Assembly (NCBI GenBank): GCA_963846005.1
Contig: CAWJUH010000007.1
Location: 310,001-374,000 of the forward strand
Length of the DNA stretch: 64,000 nt
DNA from: CAVSUR01 sp963846005
GTDB taxonomy: Bacteria > Actinomycetota > Actinomycetes > Streptosporangiales > Streptosporangiaceae
Direction: 5' to 3'
This document shows positions 44,874 through 54,665 of this stretch, in pieces (position 1 is the stretch's first letter; every line of letters starts with the position of its first letter). Both the position numbers and the translations under genes were made by a program. The notes under the pieces are model-generated. The model was not told the origin of the DNA, ran no database searches, and was given only the letters and a program-made list of their open reading frames with translations.

Positions 44874-46297
44874 TCGCGCGGTCGCTGGCCGAGCTGGCCG
44901 CCCAGGCAGGCGCCAGGCTCGACCAGGTGCCGGACGCCGGTGCCCTGGTCACCGGCCCCGTCGTGATCGACTCGCGGCAGGCCCGGCCCGGCAGCCTGTT
45001 CGCGGCGCTGCCCGGCGAGCATGCCGACGGCCACGACTTCGCCGCCGCCGCGGTCGCGGCCGGGGCGGCCGCGGTACTGGCCGCCCGCCCGGTCGGCGTG
45101 CCCGCGCTGGTGGTGCCCGACGTGCTGGCCGCGCTGGCCGCGCTGGCCCGCGCCACCGTCGGCGCCGCGCCGCGGCTGACCATCGCGGCGATCACCGGCT
45201 CGGCCGGCAAGACCACCGCCAAGGACCTGGCCGCCCAGCTGATCGAGCCGCTCGGCCCCACGGTCGCCCCGGTCGCCTCGCTGAACAACGAGATCGGCGT
45301 GCCGCTGACCGTGCTGCGGGTCACGGCCGGGACCCGCTACCTGATCTGCGAGATGTCCGCCCGCGGCCCCGGGCACATCACCGCCCTGTGCCAGATCGCG
45401 CCGCCCGGCCTCGGCGTCGTGCTGTGCGTCGGGAACGCGCACGCCGGCGAGTTCGGCGGCATCGAGAACGTGGCCAGGGCCAAGGCCGAGCTGCCCGCCG
45501 CGCTGCCGCCCGGCGGGGTGGCCGTGCTGAACGCCGACGACCCGCGGGTGGCGGCGATGGCGGGCCGGACCGCCGCGCGGGTGGTGACCTTCGGCCGGTC
45601 GGACGGCGCGGATGTGCGCGCGGCCGGGGTGCGCACCGACGGCCAGGGCCGCGCCGTCTTCACGCTGCAGGCGGGCGGCGCGTCCGCGCCGGTGGCGCTG
45701 CGGCTGCACGGCGAGCACCACGTCACCAACGCGCTGGCCGCGGCAGCGCTGGCCATCGAGCTGGGGCTGCCCGCGGCGGCCGCGGCGGCCGGGCTGTCGG
45801 CCGCAGTAGCGCGCAGCCGGTGGCGGATGGAGGTCACCGAGCGGGGCGACGGGGTGACGATCGTCAACGACGCCTACAACGCCAATCCTGAGTCGACGGC
45901 CGCCGCGCTGCGCGCCCTGGCCGCGATGTCGGCGGGCCGGCGCAGCTTCGCCGTGCTCGGCGAGATGACCGAGCTGGGCGAGGCCTCCGAGCGGTTCCAC
46001 CTGCAGGCCGGCGCGCAGGCCGCCGCAGCCGGCCTGGCCGGGCTGCTGGTCGTCGGGGCCGGCGCGGCGCCGGTCGCGGCCGGCGCCAAGGCGGCGCCCG
46101 GCCCGGACGGCGACGGCTGGCACGGCGAGCTGATCGAGGTGCCCGACGGGCCGGCCGCGGTCGCGGCGCTGGCGAGCCGGCTGCGGCCGGGCGACGTGGT
46201 GCTGGTCAAGGCCTCGCACTCGATCGGGCTGGAGCGGGTGGCGCTGGCGCTGGCCGGCCAGGACGGGGCCCCAGGGGCGGGCGGGGCGGGCACTTGA
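44870..46297 (+). CDS. murF: UDP-MurNAc-tripeptide : D-Ala-D-Ala ligase
   Basis: 475 residues; the GTG overlaps the murE stop. ATP loop ITGSAGKTTAKDLAAQL, SLNNEIGVPLTVL, EMSARGPGHITALCQIA, NDAYNANPESTAAALRAL, FAVLGEMTELGEASERFH. It adds D-Ala-D-Ala to complete the pentapeptide. The end overlaps mraY by TTGA. Confidence 0.97.
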   Translation: MIARSLAELAAQAGARLDQVPDAGALVTGPVVIDSRQARPGSLFAALPGEHADGHDFAAAAVAAGAAAVLAARPVGVPALVVPDVLAALAALARATVGAAPRLTIAAITGSAGKTTAKDLAAQLIEPLGPTVAPVASLNNEIGVPLTVLRVTAGTRYLICEMSARGPGHITALCQIAPPGLGVVLCVGNAHAGEFGGIENVARAKAELPAALPPGGVAVLNADDPRVAAMAGRTAARVVTFGRSDGADVRAAGVRTDGQGRAVFTLQAGGASAPVALRLHGEHHVTNALAAAALAIELGLPAAAAAAGLSAAVARSRWRMEVTERGDGVTIVNDAYNANPESTAAALRALAAMSAGRRSFAVLGEMTELGEASERFHLQAGAQAAAAGLAGLLVVGAGAAPVAAGAKAAPGPDGDGWHGELIEVPDGPAAVAALASRLRPGDVVLVKASHSIGLERVALALAGQDGAPGAGGAGT

Positions 46298-47352
46298 AGC
46301 CGATCCTGGCCTCGGCCGGCATCTCGCTGCTGATCGCGCTGTTCGGCACGCCGCTGGCGATACGGCTGTTCACCCGGCGCGGCTACGGCCAGGAGATCCG
46401 CGAGGACGGCCCGTCGGCGCACGCCACCAAGCGGGGCACGCCGACCATGGGCGGGACCGTCATCGTCATCGCGACCGTGCTCGGCTACCTGCTCGGCCAC
46501 CTCGCCACCAGCTATGACTTCAGCGCGTCCGGCTGGCTGGTGCTCGGGCTGATGGCAGGCCTCGGCCTGGTCGGCTTCATCGACGACTTCATCAAGATCT
46601 ACCGGCGGACCAGCCTCGGCCTGCGCAGCGGGGCCAAGCTGGCCGGGCAGGCCGTGGTCGGCGTGCTGTTCGGGCTGGCCGTGCTGCAGTACCACAACCA
46701 GTTCGACCTCACCCCGGCCGCGCCGTACATCTCGTTCCTGCGCGACATCGGGCCGGCCATCGGCGTGGTGCCGTTCGTGATCTGGGTCGTGCTGATGATC
46801 GCCGGCTGGTCCAACGCGGTGAACCTCACCGACGGCCTGGACGGCCTGGCCACCGGCTCGGCCATGCTGGTGCTGGCCGCCTACGTGCTGATCACCAACT
46901 GGCAGCTGCGGCACCCGTGCGCGGGCGGCCCGGTGAGCCCGCGCTGCTATCCGGTGCGCGACCCGCTCGACCTGGCCATCGTGGCGGCGGCCGCGCTCGG
47001 CGCGTGCTTCGGCTTCCTGTGGTGGAACGCCCCGCCGGCCAAGATCTTCATGGGCGACACCGGGTCGCTCGCGCTCGGCGGCGTGCTGGCCGGGCTCGCG
47101 GTGACCACCGAGACCCAGCTGCTGCTGGTGATACTCGGCGGCCTGTTCGTGATCATCACCCTGTCGGTGATCATTCAGGTCGCGGGGTTCAAGATGACCG
47201 GTAAACGGGTGTTCAGGATGGCGCCGCTGCAGCATCACTTCGAGCTGCTCGGCTGGGCCGAGACCACGATCGTGATCAGGTTCTGGCTGATCTGCGGCCT
47301 GTTCATCGCGGCCGGGCTCGGCATCTTCTACCTGGAATGGCTGCCGGGATGA
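46294..47352 (+). CDS. mraY: Phospho-MurNAc-pentapeptide translocase
   Basis: 352 residues from a rare TTG that overlaps the murF stop. About ten membrane helices. Catalytic and family motifs: HATKRGTPTMGG, GFIDDFIKIYRR, NAVNLTDGLDGLATG, FMGDTGSLALGGVLAGLAV, and MAPLQHHFELLGWAET near the C-terminus. It forms lipid I from UDP-MurNAc-pentapeptide and undecaprenyl phosphate. Confidence 0.97.
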   Translation: MKPILASAGISLLIALFGTPLAIRLFTRRGYGQEIREDGPSAHATKRGTPTMGGTVIVIATVLGYLLGHLATSYDFSASGWLVLGLMAGLGLVGFIDDFIKIYRRTSLGLRSGAKLAGQAVVGVLFGLAVLQYHNQFDLTPAAPYISFLRDIGPAIGVVPFVIWVVLMIAGWSNAVNLTDGLDGLATGSAMLVLAAYVLITNWQLRHPCAGGPVSPRCYPVRDPLDLAIVAAAALGACFGFLWWNAPPAKIFMGDTGSLALGGVLAGLAVTTETQLLLVILGGLFVIITLSVIIQVAGFKMTGKRVFRMAPLQHHFELLGWAETTIVIRFWLICGLFIAAGLGIFYLEWLPG

Positions 47353-48856
47353 GCTCGCCGGCCGCGGCGTTCGCCGGCTGCCGGGTGCTGGTGGCCGGCC
47401 TCGGCGTCTCCGGGCCGCCGGCCGCCCGGCTGCTGGCCGCGGCCGGGGCACAGGTCACCGCGGTGGACGCCCGCGACGACGCCGGGCGCCGTGAGCTGGC
47501 CGCCGAGCTGGCCGGCGCCGGGGTGAGCGTGCGGCTCGGCGAAGCGGCCGCCGCGCGGCCGCCGGCCGGGACCGGGCTGGTCGTCACCTCGCCGGGCTGG
47601 CGGCCGGACGCGCCGCTGCTGGCCGCGGCCGCGGCGGCCGGGGTCCCGGTGCTCGGCGACGTGGAACTGGCCTGGCGGCTGCGGCCGCAGCTGCCCGGCG
47701 GCGGCCGCCAGCAGTGGCTCGCGGTGACCGGCACCAACGGCAAGACCACCACGATCCGGATGCTGGCCGCCATGCTGGCCGCGGCCGGGCACCGCAGCGT
47801 GGCCGCCGGGAACGTCGGGCTCTCGGTGATCGACGCGGTGACGCAGCCGGAGCCCTACCCGGTGCTCGCCGTCGAGCTGTCCAGCTTCCAGCTGCACTGG
47901 AGCGCCACGATCGCGCCGCTGGCCGCCGCCGTGCTCAACGTCACCGCCCACCACCTGGACTGGCACGGCGACATCGAGTCCTACGCCGCCGACAAGGGCA
48001 AGATCTACGCCGCCGCCTCGGTCGCCGTCTGCAACGCCGACGATGCGCGCACGGTGGCGCTGGCCGCCGCGGCGCGGCCGCCGCGGACCGTCGCGTTCCG
48101 GCTCGGCGCGCCCCGCCCCGGCGAGCTCGGCGTGGCCGCCGGGCAGCTCACCGACCGGGCCTTTGCCGAGATCAGCGGCGCCGGCGACAGCCCGGCCGGG
48201 CGCCGCGCGGACGGCGGCGTCCCGCTCGCCGCGGTCGCGGACGTGCGGCCGGCCGCGCCGCACAACGTGGCCGACGCGCTGGCCGCCGCGGCCCTGGCCC
48301 GCGCCTACGGCTGCCCGCCCGCCGCGATCGCCGGCGGGCTGGCCGCGTTCGCGCCCGAGCCGCACCGGATCACGCTGGTGGCCCAGGTCGGCGGGGTGGA
48401 CTACGTCGACGACTCCAAGGCCACCAACACCGCGGCCGCCGCCGCCTCGCTGGCCGCCTACCCGTCGGTGGTCTGGGTGGCCGGCGGGCTGTTCAAGGGC
48501 ACCGACGCCGAACTGGACGCCCTGGTCACCGCGGCCGCCGGCGGCTGCGGGCGGCGGTGCTGATCGGCGCCGATCCGGCCAGATTCACCCGCGCGCTGGC
48601 GCGACACGCACCGGATGTCCCGGTCGTGACCGCCGGTCCATCCGACACTGGTGTCATGGATCTTGCGGTGAGCCAGGCCGCCCGGCTGGCCCGGGCCGGC
48701 GACACGGTGCTGCTGGCCCCCGCGGCCCAGTCCTTCGACCAGTTCCGGGATTACCCGGCCCGCGGCGACGCGTTCGCCGCGGCCGTCGCGCGGCTGGCGG
48801 CCCGCGATCCGGCGGCCCAGCATCCGGAGACACCGCACCCGGCGGCCCGGCCGTGA
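47349..48856 (+). CDS. murD: UDP-MurNAc-L-Ala : D-Glu ligase, frame broken near 48550
   Basis: ATG 47349 overlaps the mraY stop. First frame: VLVAGLGVSGPPAARLLAAA, TGTNGKTTTIRMLAAMLAAA, VELSSFQLHWSATIAPLAA, NVTAHHLDWHGDIESY, PHNVADALAAAALA, YVDDSKATNT, VVWVAGGLFKGTD. Near 48550 (cggcggctgcgggcggcgg) an indel shifts to LRAAVLIGADPARF through LAPAAQSFDQFRDYPARGDA, the normal C-terminus. The joined length, about 502 residues, is normal. It adds D-glutamate to the stem peptide. Confidence 0.93.
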
Positions 48857-50304
48857 GCGCCGGCACCGCCGAACAGGACCAGGCCGGGGCCGGGCGGGCG
48901 GGTGCGGGGCCAGCCTGCCGGGCGGGCGGGCTCGCCGCCGGGCTGAGCGCCAGGCCGGGCCAGGCCATCAGCGCGGTCCGGGACCGCACCTCCACCCTGC
49001 GCAGCCTGCTGGACCGCCCGCTGACCTCCTACTACCTGGTGCTCGGCATCACCTTGCTGCTGCTGGCGCTCGGCCTGGTCATGGTGTTCTCCACCACGGT
49101 CGCCTACGACCTGCAGTACCACCTGCCGGAGTACAACGGCATCGAGAAGCAGCTGGTCGGCGTGACCGGCGGCCTGGCGCTGATGTGGGCGGCGTCCAAG
49201 TGCCCGCCGCGGCTGTTCCGGCTGCTGTCCCGGCCGCTGCTGGCGGCCTCGGTGCTCGGCCTGGTCGCGGTGCTGGCCGTCGGCCAGACCGTGGCCGGCG
49301 GCACCCGCTGGATCGGGGTGGCCGGCTTCCAGCTGCAGCCCTCGGAGTTCGCCAAGCTCGCGTTCGTGCTGTGGGGTGCCGACCTGCTCGCCCGCAAGGA
49401 CCAGCTGCGCCAGCTCACCGACTGGCGCCCGCTGCTGATCCCGCTGATGCCGGCCATGGCGGTCATCGCCCTGCTGGTCCTGCTCGGGCACGACCTCGGC
49501 ACCACGTTCCTGCTGGTGATCATCTTCCTGGCGCTGCTGTGGGTGATCGGCACCCCCGGCAAGCTGTTCCTCGGCCTGCTCGGCGTGATGGCGTTCGCGC
49601 TGCTGGTGTTCATCACCGTCGAGCCCTACGCCAAGGCCCGGCTGACCAGCTTCCTGGCCCCGCAGACGAAGATCACCGCGGCGGACTGGCAGGCGGTCGA
49701 GGGCAAGTACGCGATCGGGTCCGGCGGCCTGTTCGGGGTCGGGCTCGGCGCCGGCGGCGGCAAGTGGGGCTGGGTGCCGGAGTCCACTACCGACTTCATC
49801 TTCGCCATCCTCGGCGAGGAACTCGGGCTGGTCGGCACGCTGTGCACCGGCCTGCTGTACGCCGGGCTGGCGTTCGCCGGGCTGCGGGTCGCCCGCCGGG
49901 TCACCGACACGTTCATGCGGCTGGCCGCCGCCGCGATCACGGCGTGGATCGTCGGCCAGGCCATGGTCAACATCGGCGCGGTGCTCGGCGTGCTGCCGAT
50001 CACCGGGGTGCCGCTGCCGCTGATCTCGGCCGGGCTGTCGTCGCTGCTGGTCACCCTGGCCGCGCTCGGCATGCTGCTGGGCTTCGCCCGCCGCGAGCCC
50101 GGCGCCGCGCAGGCCCTGGCCGCCTCCGGTCCCGGCATGACCCGGCGCGCCCTAAGCTGGCTGGGCCCGGGCGGCACGGCCGCCCGCGGGGCGGAATCCG
50201 CCGGCCGGGGAGCGGGCCGGCCGCGCGGGCCGGGCGCGAGCCCGCGGGCCGCCGGCGGCCAGCCGGGCGGACAGCCGGGCGGGCGGAAGGGCATCCGGAT
50301 TTGA
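48853..50304 (+). CDS. ftsW: Septal peptidoglycan polymerase FtsW (SEDS)
   Basis: 483 residues; the GTG overlaps the murD stop. About ten membrane helices after a 55-residue cytoplasmic tail. SEDS motifs: GGTRWIGVAGFQLQPSEFAK, LLGHDLGTTFLLVII, GLGAGGGKWGWVPESTTDFI with the catalytic Asp region, FAILGEELGLVG, GVLPITGVPLPLISAG. A Gly/Pro-rich tail of about 70 residues follows the last helix. It polymerises septal glycan from lipid II together with FtsI. Confidence 0.97.
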   Translation: MSAGTAEQDQAGAGRAGAGPACRAGGLAAGLSARPGQAISAVRDRTSTLRSLLDRPLTSYYLVLGITLLLLALGLVMVFSTTVAYDLQYHLPEYNGIEKQLVGVTGGLALMWAASKCPPRLFRLLSRPLLAASVLGLVAVLAVGQTVAGGTRWIGVAGFQLQPSEFAKLAFVLWGADLLARKDQLRQLTDWRPLLIPLMPAMAVIALLVLLGHDLGTTFLLVIIFLALLWVIGTPGKLFLGLLGVMAFALLVFITVEPYAKARLTSFLAPQTKITAADWQAVEGKYAIGSGGLFGVGLGAGGGKWGWVPESTTDFIFAILGEELGLVGTLCTGLLYAGLAFAGLRVARRVTDTFMRLAAAAITAWIVGQAMVNIGAVLGVLPITGVPLPLISAGLSSLLVTLAALGMLLGFARREPGAAQALAASGPGMTRRALSWLGPGGTAARGAESAGRGAGRPRGPGASPRAAGGQPGGQPGGRKGIRI

Positions 50305-51425
50305 GCGTGGTGATCGCGGGCGGCGGCACCGGCGGGCACATCGAGCCGGCGCTGGCGCTCGCCGACGCCCTGCGCCGGCTGGAGCCCGGCATCCCGATCG
50401 TGTGCCTCGGCACCGAGCGCGGGCTGGAGACCCGGCTGGTGCCGCGGCGCGGCTACGAGCTGGCGCTGATCCCGGCCGTGCCGCTGCCCCGGTCGCTGTC
50501 CCGCTCGCTGCTGTCGGTGCCGGGCCGGCTGGCCGGGGCGGTGGACGCGGCGGCCCGGGTGCTGGACGACAGCCGGGCCCGGGTGCTTGTCGGCTTCGGC
50601 GGCTACGTGGCCACCCCCGGGTACCTGGCCGCCTGGCGGCGCAAGGTCCCGATCGTGGTGCACGAGGCCAACCCCCGGCCCGGGCTGGCCAACCGGATCG
50701 GCTCCTTGCTGACCAGGAATGTCTTCACCGGCCAGCCGGGGACCAGGCTCGCCCATGCGCGCTACCTCGGCATCCCGATCCGGCGGGAGATCGCCGGGCT
50801 GGACCGGATCGCCGGGCGCGAGAAGGCCCAGGCGCATTTCGGACTGCGCACCGACCTGCCGGTGCTGCTGGTCACCGGCGGGTCGCAGGGCGCCGGGTCG
50901 ATCAACCGGGCGGTCGCGGGCGCGGCCGGGGCGCTGCGCGCGGCCGGGGTGCAGCTGCTGCACATCGCCGGCCCGGCGCAGGCAGGCGCGGCGGGCCCGC
51001 AGCCCGGCGACGTCCCCTACGTCATGCTGGGCTACTGCGACCGGATGGACCTGGCCTACGCGGCCGCGGACTTCGCGCTGTGCCGGGCCGGGGCGATGAC
51101 CTGCGCCGAGCTGACCGCGGTCGGCCTGCCCGCCGCGTATGTCCCGCTGCCGCACGGCAACGGCGAGCAGCGGCTGAACGCCCGCCCGGCCGAGCAGGCC
51201 GGCGGCGGGATGATCGTGGACGACGCCAGCCTGACCGCGGAATGGATCAGCGGGACGCTGCTGCCGGTGCTGCTCGACGCCGAGCTGGTGGCGGCGATGT
51301 CGCAGGCCGCGGCCCGTGCAGGCCACGCGGACGCGGACCGCGAGCTGGCCGCCGAGGTGCTGCAGGCGGCCCGCGGCCAGGGCCGCAGGCAGAGCCGGGG
51401 CCGGGGCGGGAGGAGCGCGGCATGA
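50301..51425 (+). CDS. murG: UDP-GlcNAc : lipid I N-acetylglucosamine transferase
   Basis: 374 residues from a TTG overlapping the ftsW stop. GT-B fold: VVIAGGGTGGHIEPALALAD (the Gly-rich lipid I site), VGFGGYVATPGYLAAWRRKV, VVHEANPRPGLANRIGS, LLVTGGSQGAGSINRAVA, LCRAGAMTCAELTAVGLPA, YVPLPHGNGEQRLNA. The last 20 residues are an Arg/Gly-rich tail. It makes lipid II on the cytoplasmic face. Confidence 0.97.
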   Translation: MSVVIAGGGTGGHIEPALALADALRRLEPGIPIVCLGTERGLETRLVPRRGYELALIPAVPLPRSLSRSLLSVPGRLAGAVDAAARVLDDSRARVLVGFGGYVATPGYLAAWRRKVPIVVHEANPRPGLANRIGSLLTRNVFTGQPGTRLAHARYLGIPIRREIAGLDRIAGREKAQAHFGLRTDLPVLLVTGGSQGAGSINRAVAGAAGALRAAGVQLLHIAGPAQAGAAGPQPGDVPYVMLGYCDRMDLAYAAADFALCRAGAMTCAELTAVGLPAAYVPLPHGNGEQRLNARPAEQAGGGMIVDDASLTAEWISGTLLPVLLDAELVAAMSQAAARAGHADADRELAAEVLQAARGQGRRQSRGRGGRSAA

Positions 51426-52970
51426 CGCTGGTCACCCCGGTGGGCACCGTCCCGCTCGCCGATCTCGGCGCGGTGCACTTCACCGGCATCGGCGGGGCGG
51501 GCATGTCCGGCATCGCCCGCATCATGCTGGCCCGCGGCGTGCCGGTGAGCGGCACCGACGCGGCCGCCTCCGGCCAGCTCGACGAGCTCGCCGCACTCGG
51601 CGCGGTGGTGCACGCCGGTCACGGGGCGCAGTACCTGGGCGGCGCGGACACGCTGGTGGTGTCCACGGCGATCCGGCCGGACAACCCCGAGCTGGCGGCC
51701 GCCCGGCAGCGCGGGCTGCGGATCTTGCACCGGTCGGCCGCGCTGGCCGCGGTGATGGCCGGCCGGCGCGGCGTTGCCGTGGCCGGCACCCACGGCAAGA
51801 CCACCACCACCTCGATGATCACCACTGCGCTGCGGGCCTGCGGCGCGCAGCCGTCCTACGTGATCGGCGGCATCCTGGCCGAGACCGGGCTCGGCGCTGA
51901 GCTGGGCGCCGGGGACCTGTTCGTGGCCGAGGCCGACGAGAGCGACGGGTCGTTCCTGAACCTGTCGCCGCACGCCGCCGTGGTCACCTGCGTCGAGGCC
52001 GACCACCTGGACAACTACGAGAGCCTGGAGCAGATCGAGGCGGCGTTCGCCGCGTTCGCGGCCCGGATCAGGCCCGGCGGCGTGCTGATTACCTGCGCCG
52101 ACGATCCCGGCGCCCGGCGGCTGGCGGCCACCGCGGCCCGGCGGGCTGCAGCTGCGGCACCGCGGGGGGTGACAGGCCCCAGCAGGGGAGTGACAGCCCC
52201 GCAGGGGAGTGACAGGCCCCGCAGGGAGCAGGGCCCCGCAGGGGAGTGACAGGCCCCCGCGGCTGATCAGCTACGGCGAGGCCGCGGACGCCGATTACCA
52301 GCTCGGGGCGGTGCTGCCGCGCGGCATGGCCACCAGCCTGCAGGTCACCCCCGGCCCGCGGACGGCTCCCGGCCGTTCGGCGCCGGTTCCGGTGCAGATC
52401 GCGGTGCCCGGCCGGCACAACGCGCTGAACGCGGCCGCGGCGTTCGCGCTGGCCGCCGAGCTCGGCTTCGACCCGGGCGAGATCGCCGCCGGGCTGGCCG
52501 GCTACCGCGGGGCGCGGCGGCGGATGGAGCCCAAGGGCGAGGGCGACGGGGTGCGCGTGCTGGACAGCTACGCCCACCATCCCACCGAGCTGGCGGCCGA
52601 CCTGGCCGCGGCCCGGGACGTGGCGGACGGCGGGCGGGTGATCGCGGTGTTCCAGCCGCACCTGTTCAGCCGGACCCGGCTGTTCGCGGCCGGGTTCGGG
52701 ACGGCTCTCGGCGCCGCCGACGAGGTGATCGTGCTGGACGTCTACGCCGCCCGCGAGGACCCCGAGCCCGGCGTGACCGGGCGGCTGATCGCGGACGCGG
52801 TGCCCGGCGGCGGTGCGCAGTTCCTGCCCGGCCGGGGCGCGGTCCCGGCCGCGGTGGCGGCCCTGGCCAAGCCCGGCGACCTGGTGCTGACCATGGGCGC
52901 AGGCGACGTGACCGCGCTCGGCCCGCAGATCGTTGCGGCCCTGCAGGCGCGGGCCGGGAGCGGGCAGTGA
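51422..52970 (+). CDS. murC: UDP-MurNAc : L-alanine ligase, interrupted by a tandem repeat
   Basis: ATG 51422 overlaps the murG stop. The first frame has VHFTGIGGAGMSGIARIMLA, VAGTHGKTTTTSMITTALRA, FVAEADESDGSFLNLSPHAA and CVEADHLDNYESLEQIEAAF, then runs into a 20-bp repeat (52161-52260) and stops at 52249. The rest (LISYGEAADADYQL, GRHNALNAAAAFALAAELGF, RRRMEPKGEGDGVRVLDSYA, HHPTELAADL, FQPHLFSRTRLF) reads in another frame from a GTG at 52209 to 52970. Together they span the whole enzyme. Either repeat copy number has been miscalled, or the enzyme is made as two overlapping pieces. Confidence 0.92.
52161..52260 (+). repeat. About 20-bp imperfect tandem repeat, 5 copies, inside murC
   Basis: Copies of ggggagtgacaggccccgca (lengths 24, 19, 20, 17 and 20 nt) lie between the ATPase domain and the C-terminal part of MurC. 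Each full copy carries gtgaca, a potential GTG start in one frame and a TGA stop in another. Confidence 0.9.
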
Positions 52971-54238
52971 CCCGGCCGCGGGACGGCGGCACCGTGACCG
53001 GGCCGGGGACCAGTCCCGGCCCCCGCCCGGGCCACGGCCCGGGTTCCGGGCGCCCCGGGCCGGACGCCCGGCGCACCGGGCCTGGGGCCAGGCCGTCTGC
53101 CGTACCGGGACCGCGCCGTCCCCGGCCGGGCCGGGTCACGGTCGGCCCCCCCAGCACCAGCACCGCCGCCGCCAGCACCGCCGCCGCTGGCACGGTCGGC
53201 ATCAGCACCGCCGCCGCCAGCACCGCCGTGCGCGGCCTTGCCGGGGCCCGCACCGCCGGAGCCGGCCCCGCCGGGCGCAGCCCGGCCGGGACCGGGCGGC
53301 GGCCGGGTGAGCACTGGAAGCGGCTGCTCGTCGCCGCCGCGGCGGTGGCCATCCTGGCCGGGGCCGCCTGGGCGCTGCTCGGCTCCAGCCTGCTGGTGGT
53401 CCGCTCGGTTCAGGTCACCGGGGCCAGCCGGGCGCTGCGCGCCCAGGTGCTCAGGGCGGCCGGGATCGCGATGGGCACCCCGCTGATCCGGCTCGAAGCG
53501 GGCCGCGCGGCCAGCCGGGTCGAGCGGCTCACGCTGGTCCAGTCCGCGCAGGTCAGCCGGTCCTGGCCGGACACCGTGGTGATCACCGTAACGCCGCGCA
53601 CCGCGGTACTCGCGGTGGCCAGCGGCGGCCAGTACGAGCAAATCGACCCGTCCGGGGTGGTGCTGCGCTCGGCGCCGGCCCGGCCCCGCAGGCTGCCGCT
53701 GCTGTCCGGTTTGCCGGCCGGGCCGCTGCGCGGCAGCTCCGAGGTCCGGGCCGCCGCGCTGGTGTACCGCGAGCTGCCGGCCCGGATTCGGCACCGGGTC
53801 TTCCGGGTCCTCGCGCCCGCCCCCAGCCAGATATCGCTGCAGCTGCGCGGTGACCTGACCATCGTCTGGGGGTCCCCGGCCCTGCGCGCCCAGAAGGCTG
53901 CCGAGCTGCGGATCCTGATGCGCCACCGGGCCGTGAAGTACATCGACATCGCCGACCCGGGCAGCGCGATGACCTCCGATCTGCCGGGCGCGGCCGCCAC
54001 CGCGCCGCCCGCGCCCGCCCCGTCGCACCCGGCCCCGCACAAGCCCGCGGCCAGGAAGACCAAGACCGGGCCGCAGCAGGGCCAGCACGCCAAGACCGGC
54101 CCCGCCGCGAAGCGGCATCACAAACCGGGCGCGTCGCCGTCCCCGAGCCCCTCGCCCTCGCCCTCGCACCGCACAGCGCACCGGCACCGCCGGCACCGGG
54201 CCGTTCCCGCACCCAGCCGCACTCCGGTGAACCGCTAA
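52967..54238 (+). CDS. ftsQ: Divisome protein FtsQ (POTRA)
   Basis: 423 residues; the GTG overlaps the murC stop. A 118-residue Pro/Gly/Arg/Ala tail includes STAAA repeats (about 62-87). A membrane helix (119-139) is followed by a POTRA domain (about 144-215: VRSVQVTGASRALRAQVLRA, GTPLIRLEAGRAASRVERL) and the FtsQ domain (WPDTVVITVTPRTAVLAV, QYEQIDPSGVVL). A Lys/His/Ser/Pro-rich extracellular tail of about 90 residues ends the protein. It links early and late divisome parts. Confidence 0.93.
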   Translation: MTRPRDGGTVTGPGTSPGPRPGHGPGSGRPGPDARRTGPGARPSAVPGPRRPRPGRVTVGPPSTSTAAASTAAAGTVGISTAAASTAVRGLAGARTAGAGPAGRSPAGTGRRPGEHWKRLLVAAAAVAILAGAAWALLGSSLLVVRSVQVTGASRALRAQVLRAAGIAMGTPLIRLEAGRAASRVERLTLVQSAQVSRSWPDTVVITVTPRTAVLAVASGGQYEQIDPSGVVLRSAPARPRRLPLLSGLPAGPLRGSSEVRAAALVYRELPARIRHRVFRVLAPAPSQISLQLRGDLTIVWGSPALRAQKAAELRILMRHRAVKYIDIADPGSAMTSDLPGAAATAPPAPAPSHPAPHKPAARKTKTGPQQGQHAKTGPAAKRHHKPGASPSPSPSPSPSHRTAHRHRRHRAVPAPSRTPVNR

Positions 54239-54343
54239 CCAGCCCGGTCAAGTCGGCCGCCGGATCGCGCCCCGGTCACCCGGCCGGGCCCGGGCCAGCC
54301 GCCCATGCGCCGCCTTCCCGGCCGGGGCTGAGCCCGCTGCCGT

Positions 54344-54390
54344 GATCGTGGACACTTTTCGGCGCAGGAAGCGGAAAAGAGTCCACGATC
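54344..54390. promoter_or_regulatory. 17-bp inverted repeat between ftsQ and ftsZ
   Basis: gatcgtggacacttttc (54344-54360) and gaaaagagtccacgatc (54374-54390) are complementary except for one base; the loop is 13 nt. It lies about 105 nt after the ftsQ stop, so it could end the mraZ-ftsQ transcript, or be a dispersed palindromic element. Confidence 0.6.
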
Positions 54391-54410
54391 TGCGGCGGGC
54401 ATTGACTGGT

Positions 54411-54435
54411 GACGGTGAATGTCACATTCACCGTC
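54411..54435. promoter_or_regulatory. 25-bp near-perfect palindrome upstream of ftsZ
   Basis: gacggtgaatgt and acattcaccgtc are perfect 12-bp complements around a single c. The one-base centre favours a protein-binding operator over an RNA hairpin, although the following ttataac would also suit a weak terminator. The 230 nt from here to the ftsZ promoter shows nothing else. Confidence 0.6.
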
Positions 54436-54665
54436 TTATAACAGCGACCGGGCTGCGGGATAAGGGGCCGTCCGGCCCCACCGGGTCCGCCGCGGGCGGC
54501 CGCGAAATGCGGCCTGTTTCGCGGCGCCGCCGGACGGCCGCTAGCTGCGGCGGAGCCGGGACCGCGCGGCATTGGCCGCCCCCGTGCCCGGCCACCGGAG
54601 TTGGCCGGCCACGGGGGACCGGGAAAAGCGGAAATGGAATGCGGCGCGACACGGCGCGGCGTTAG

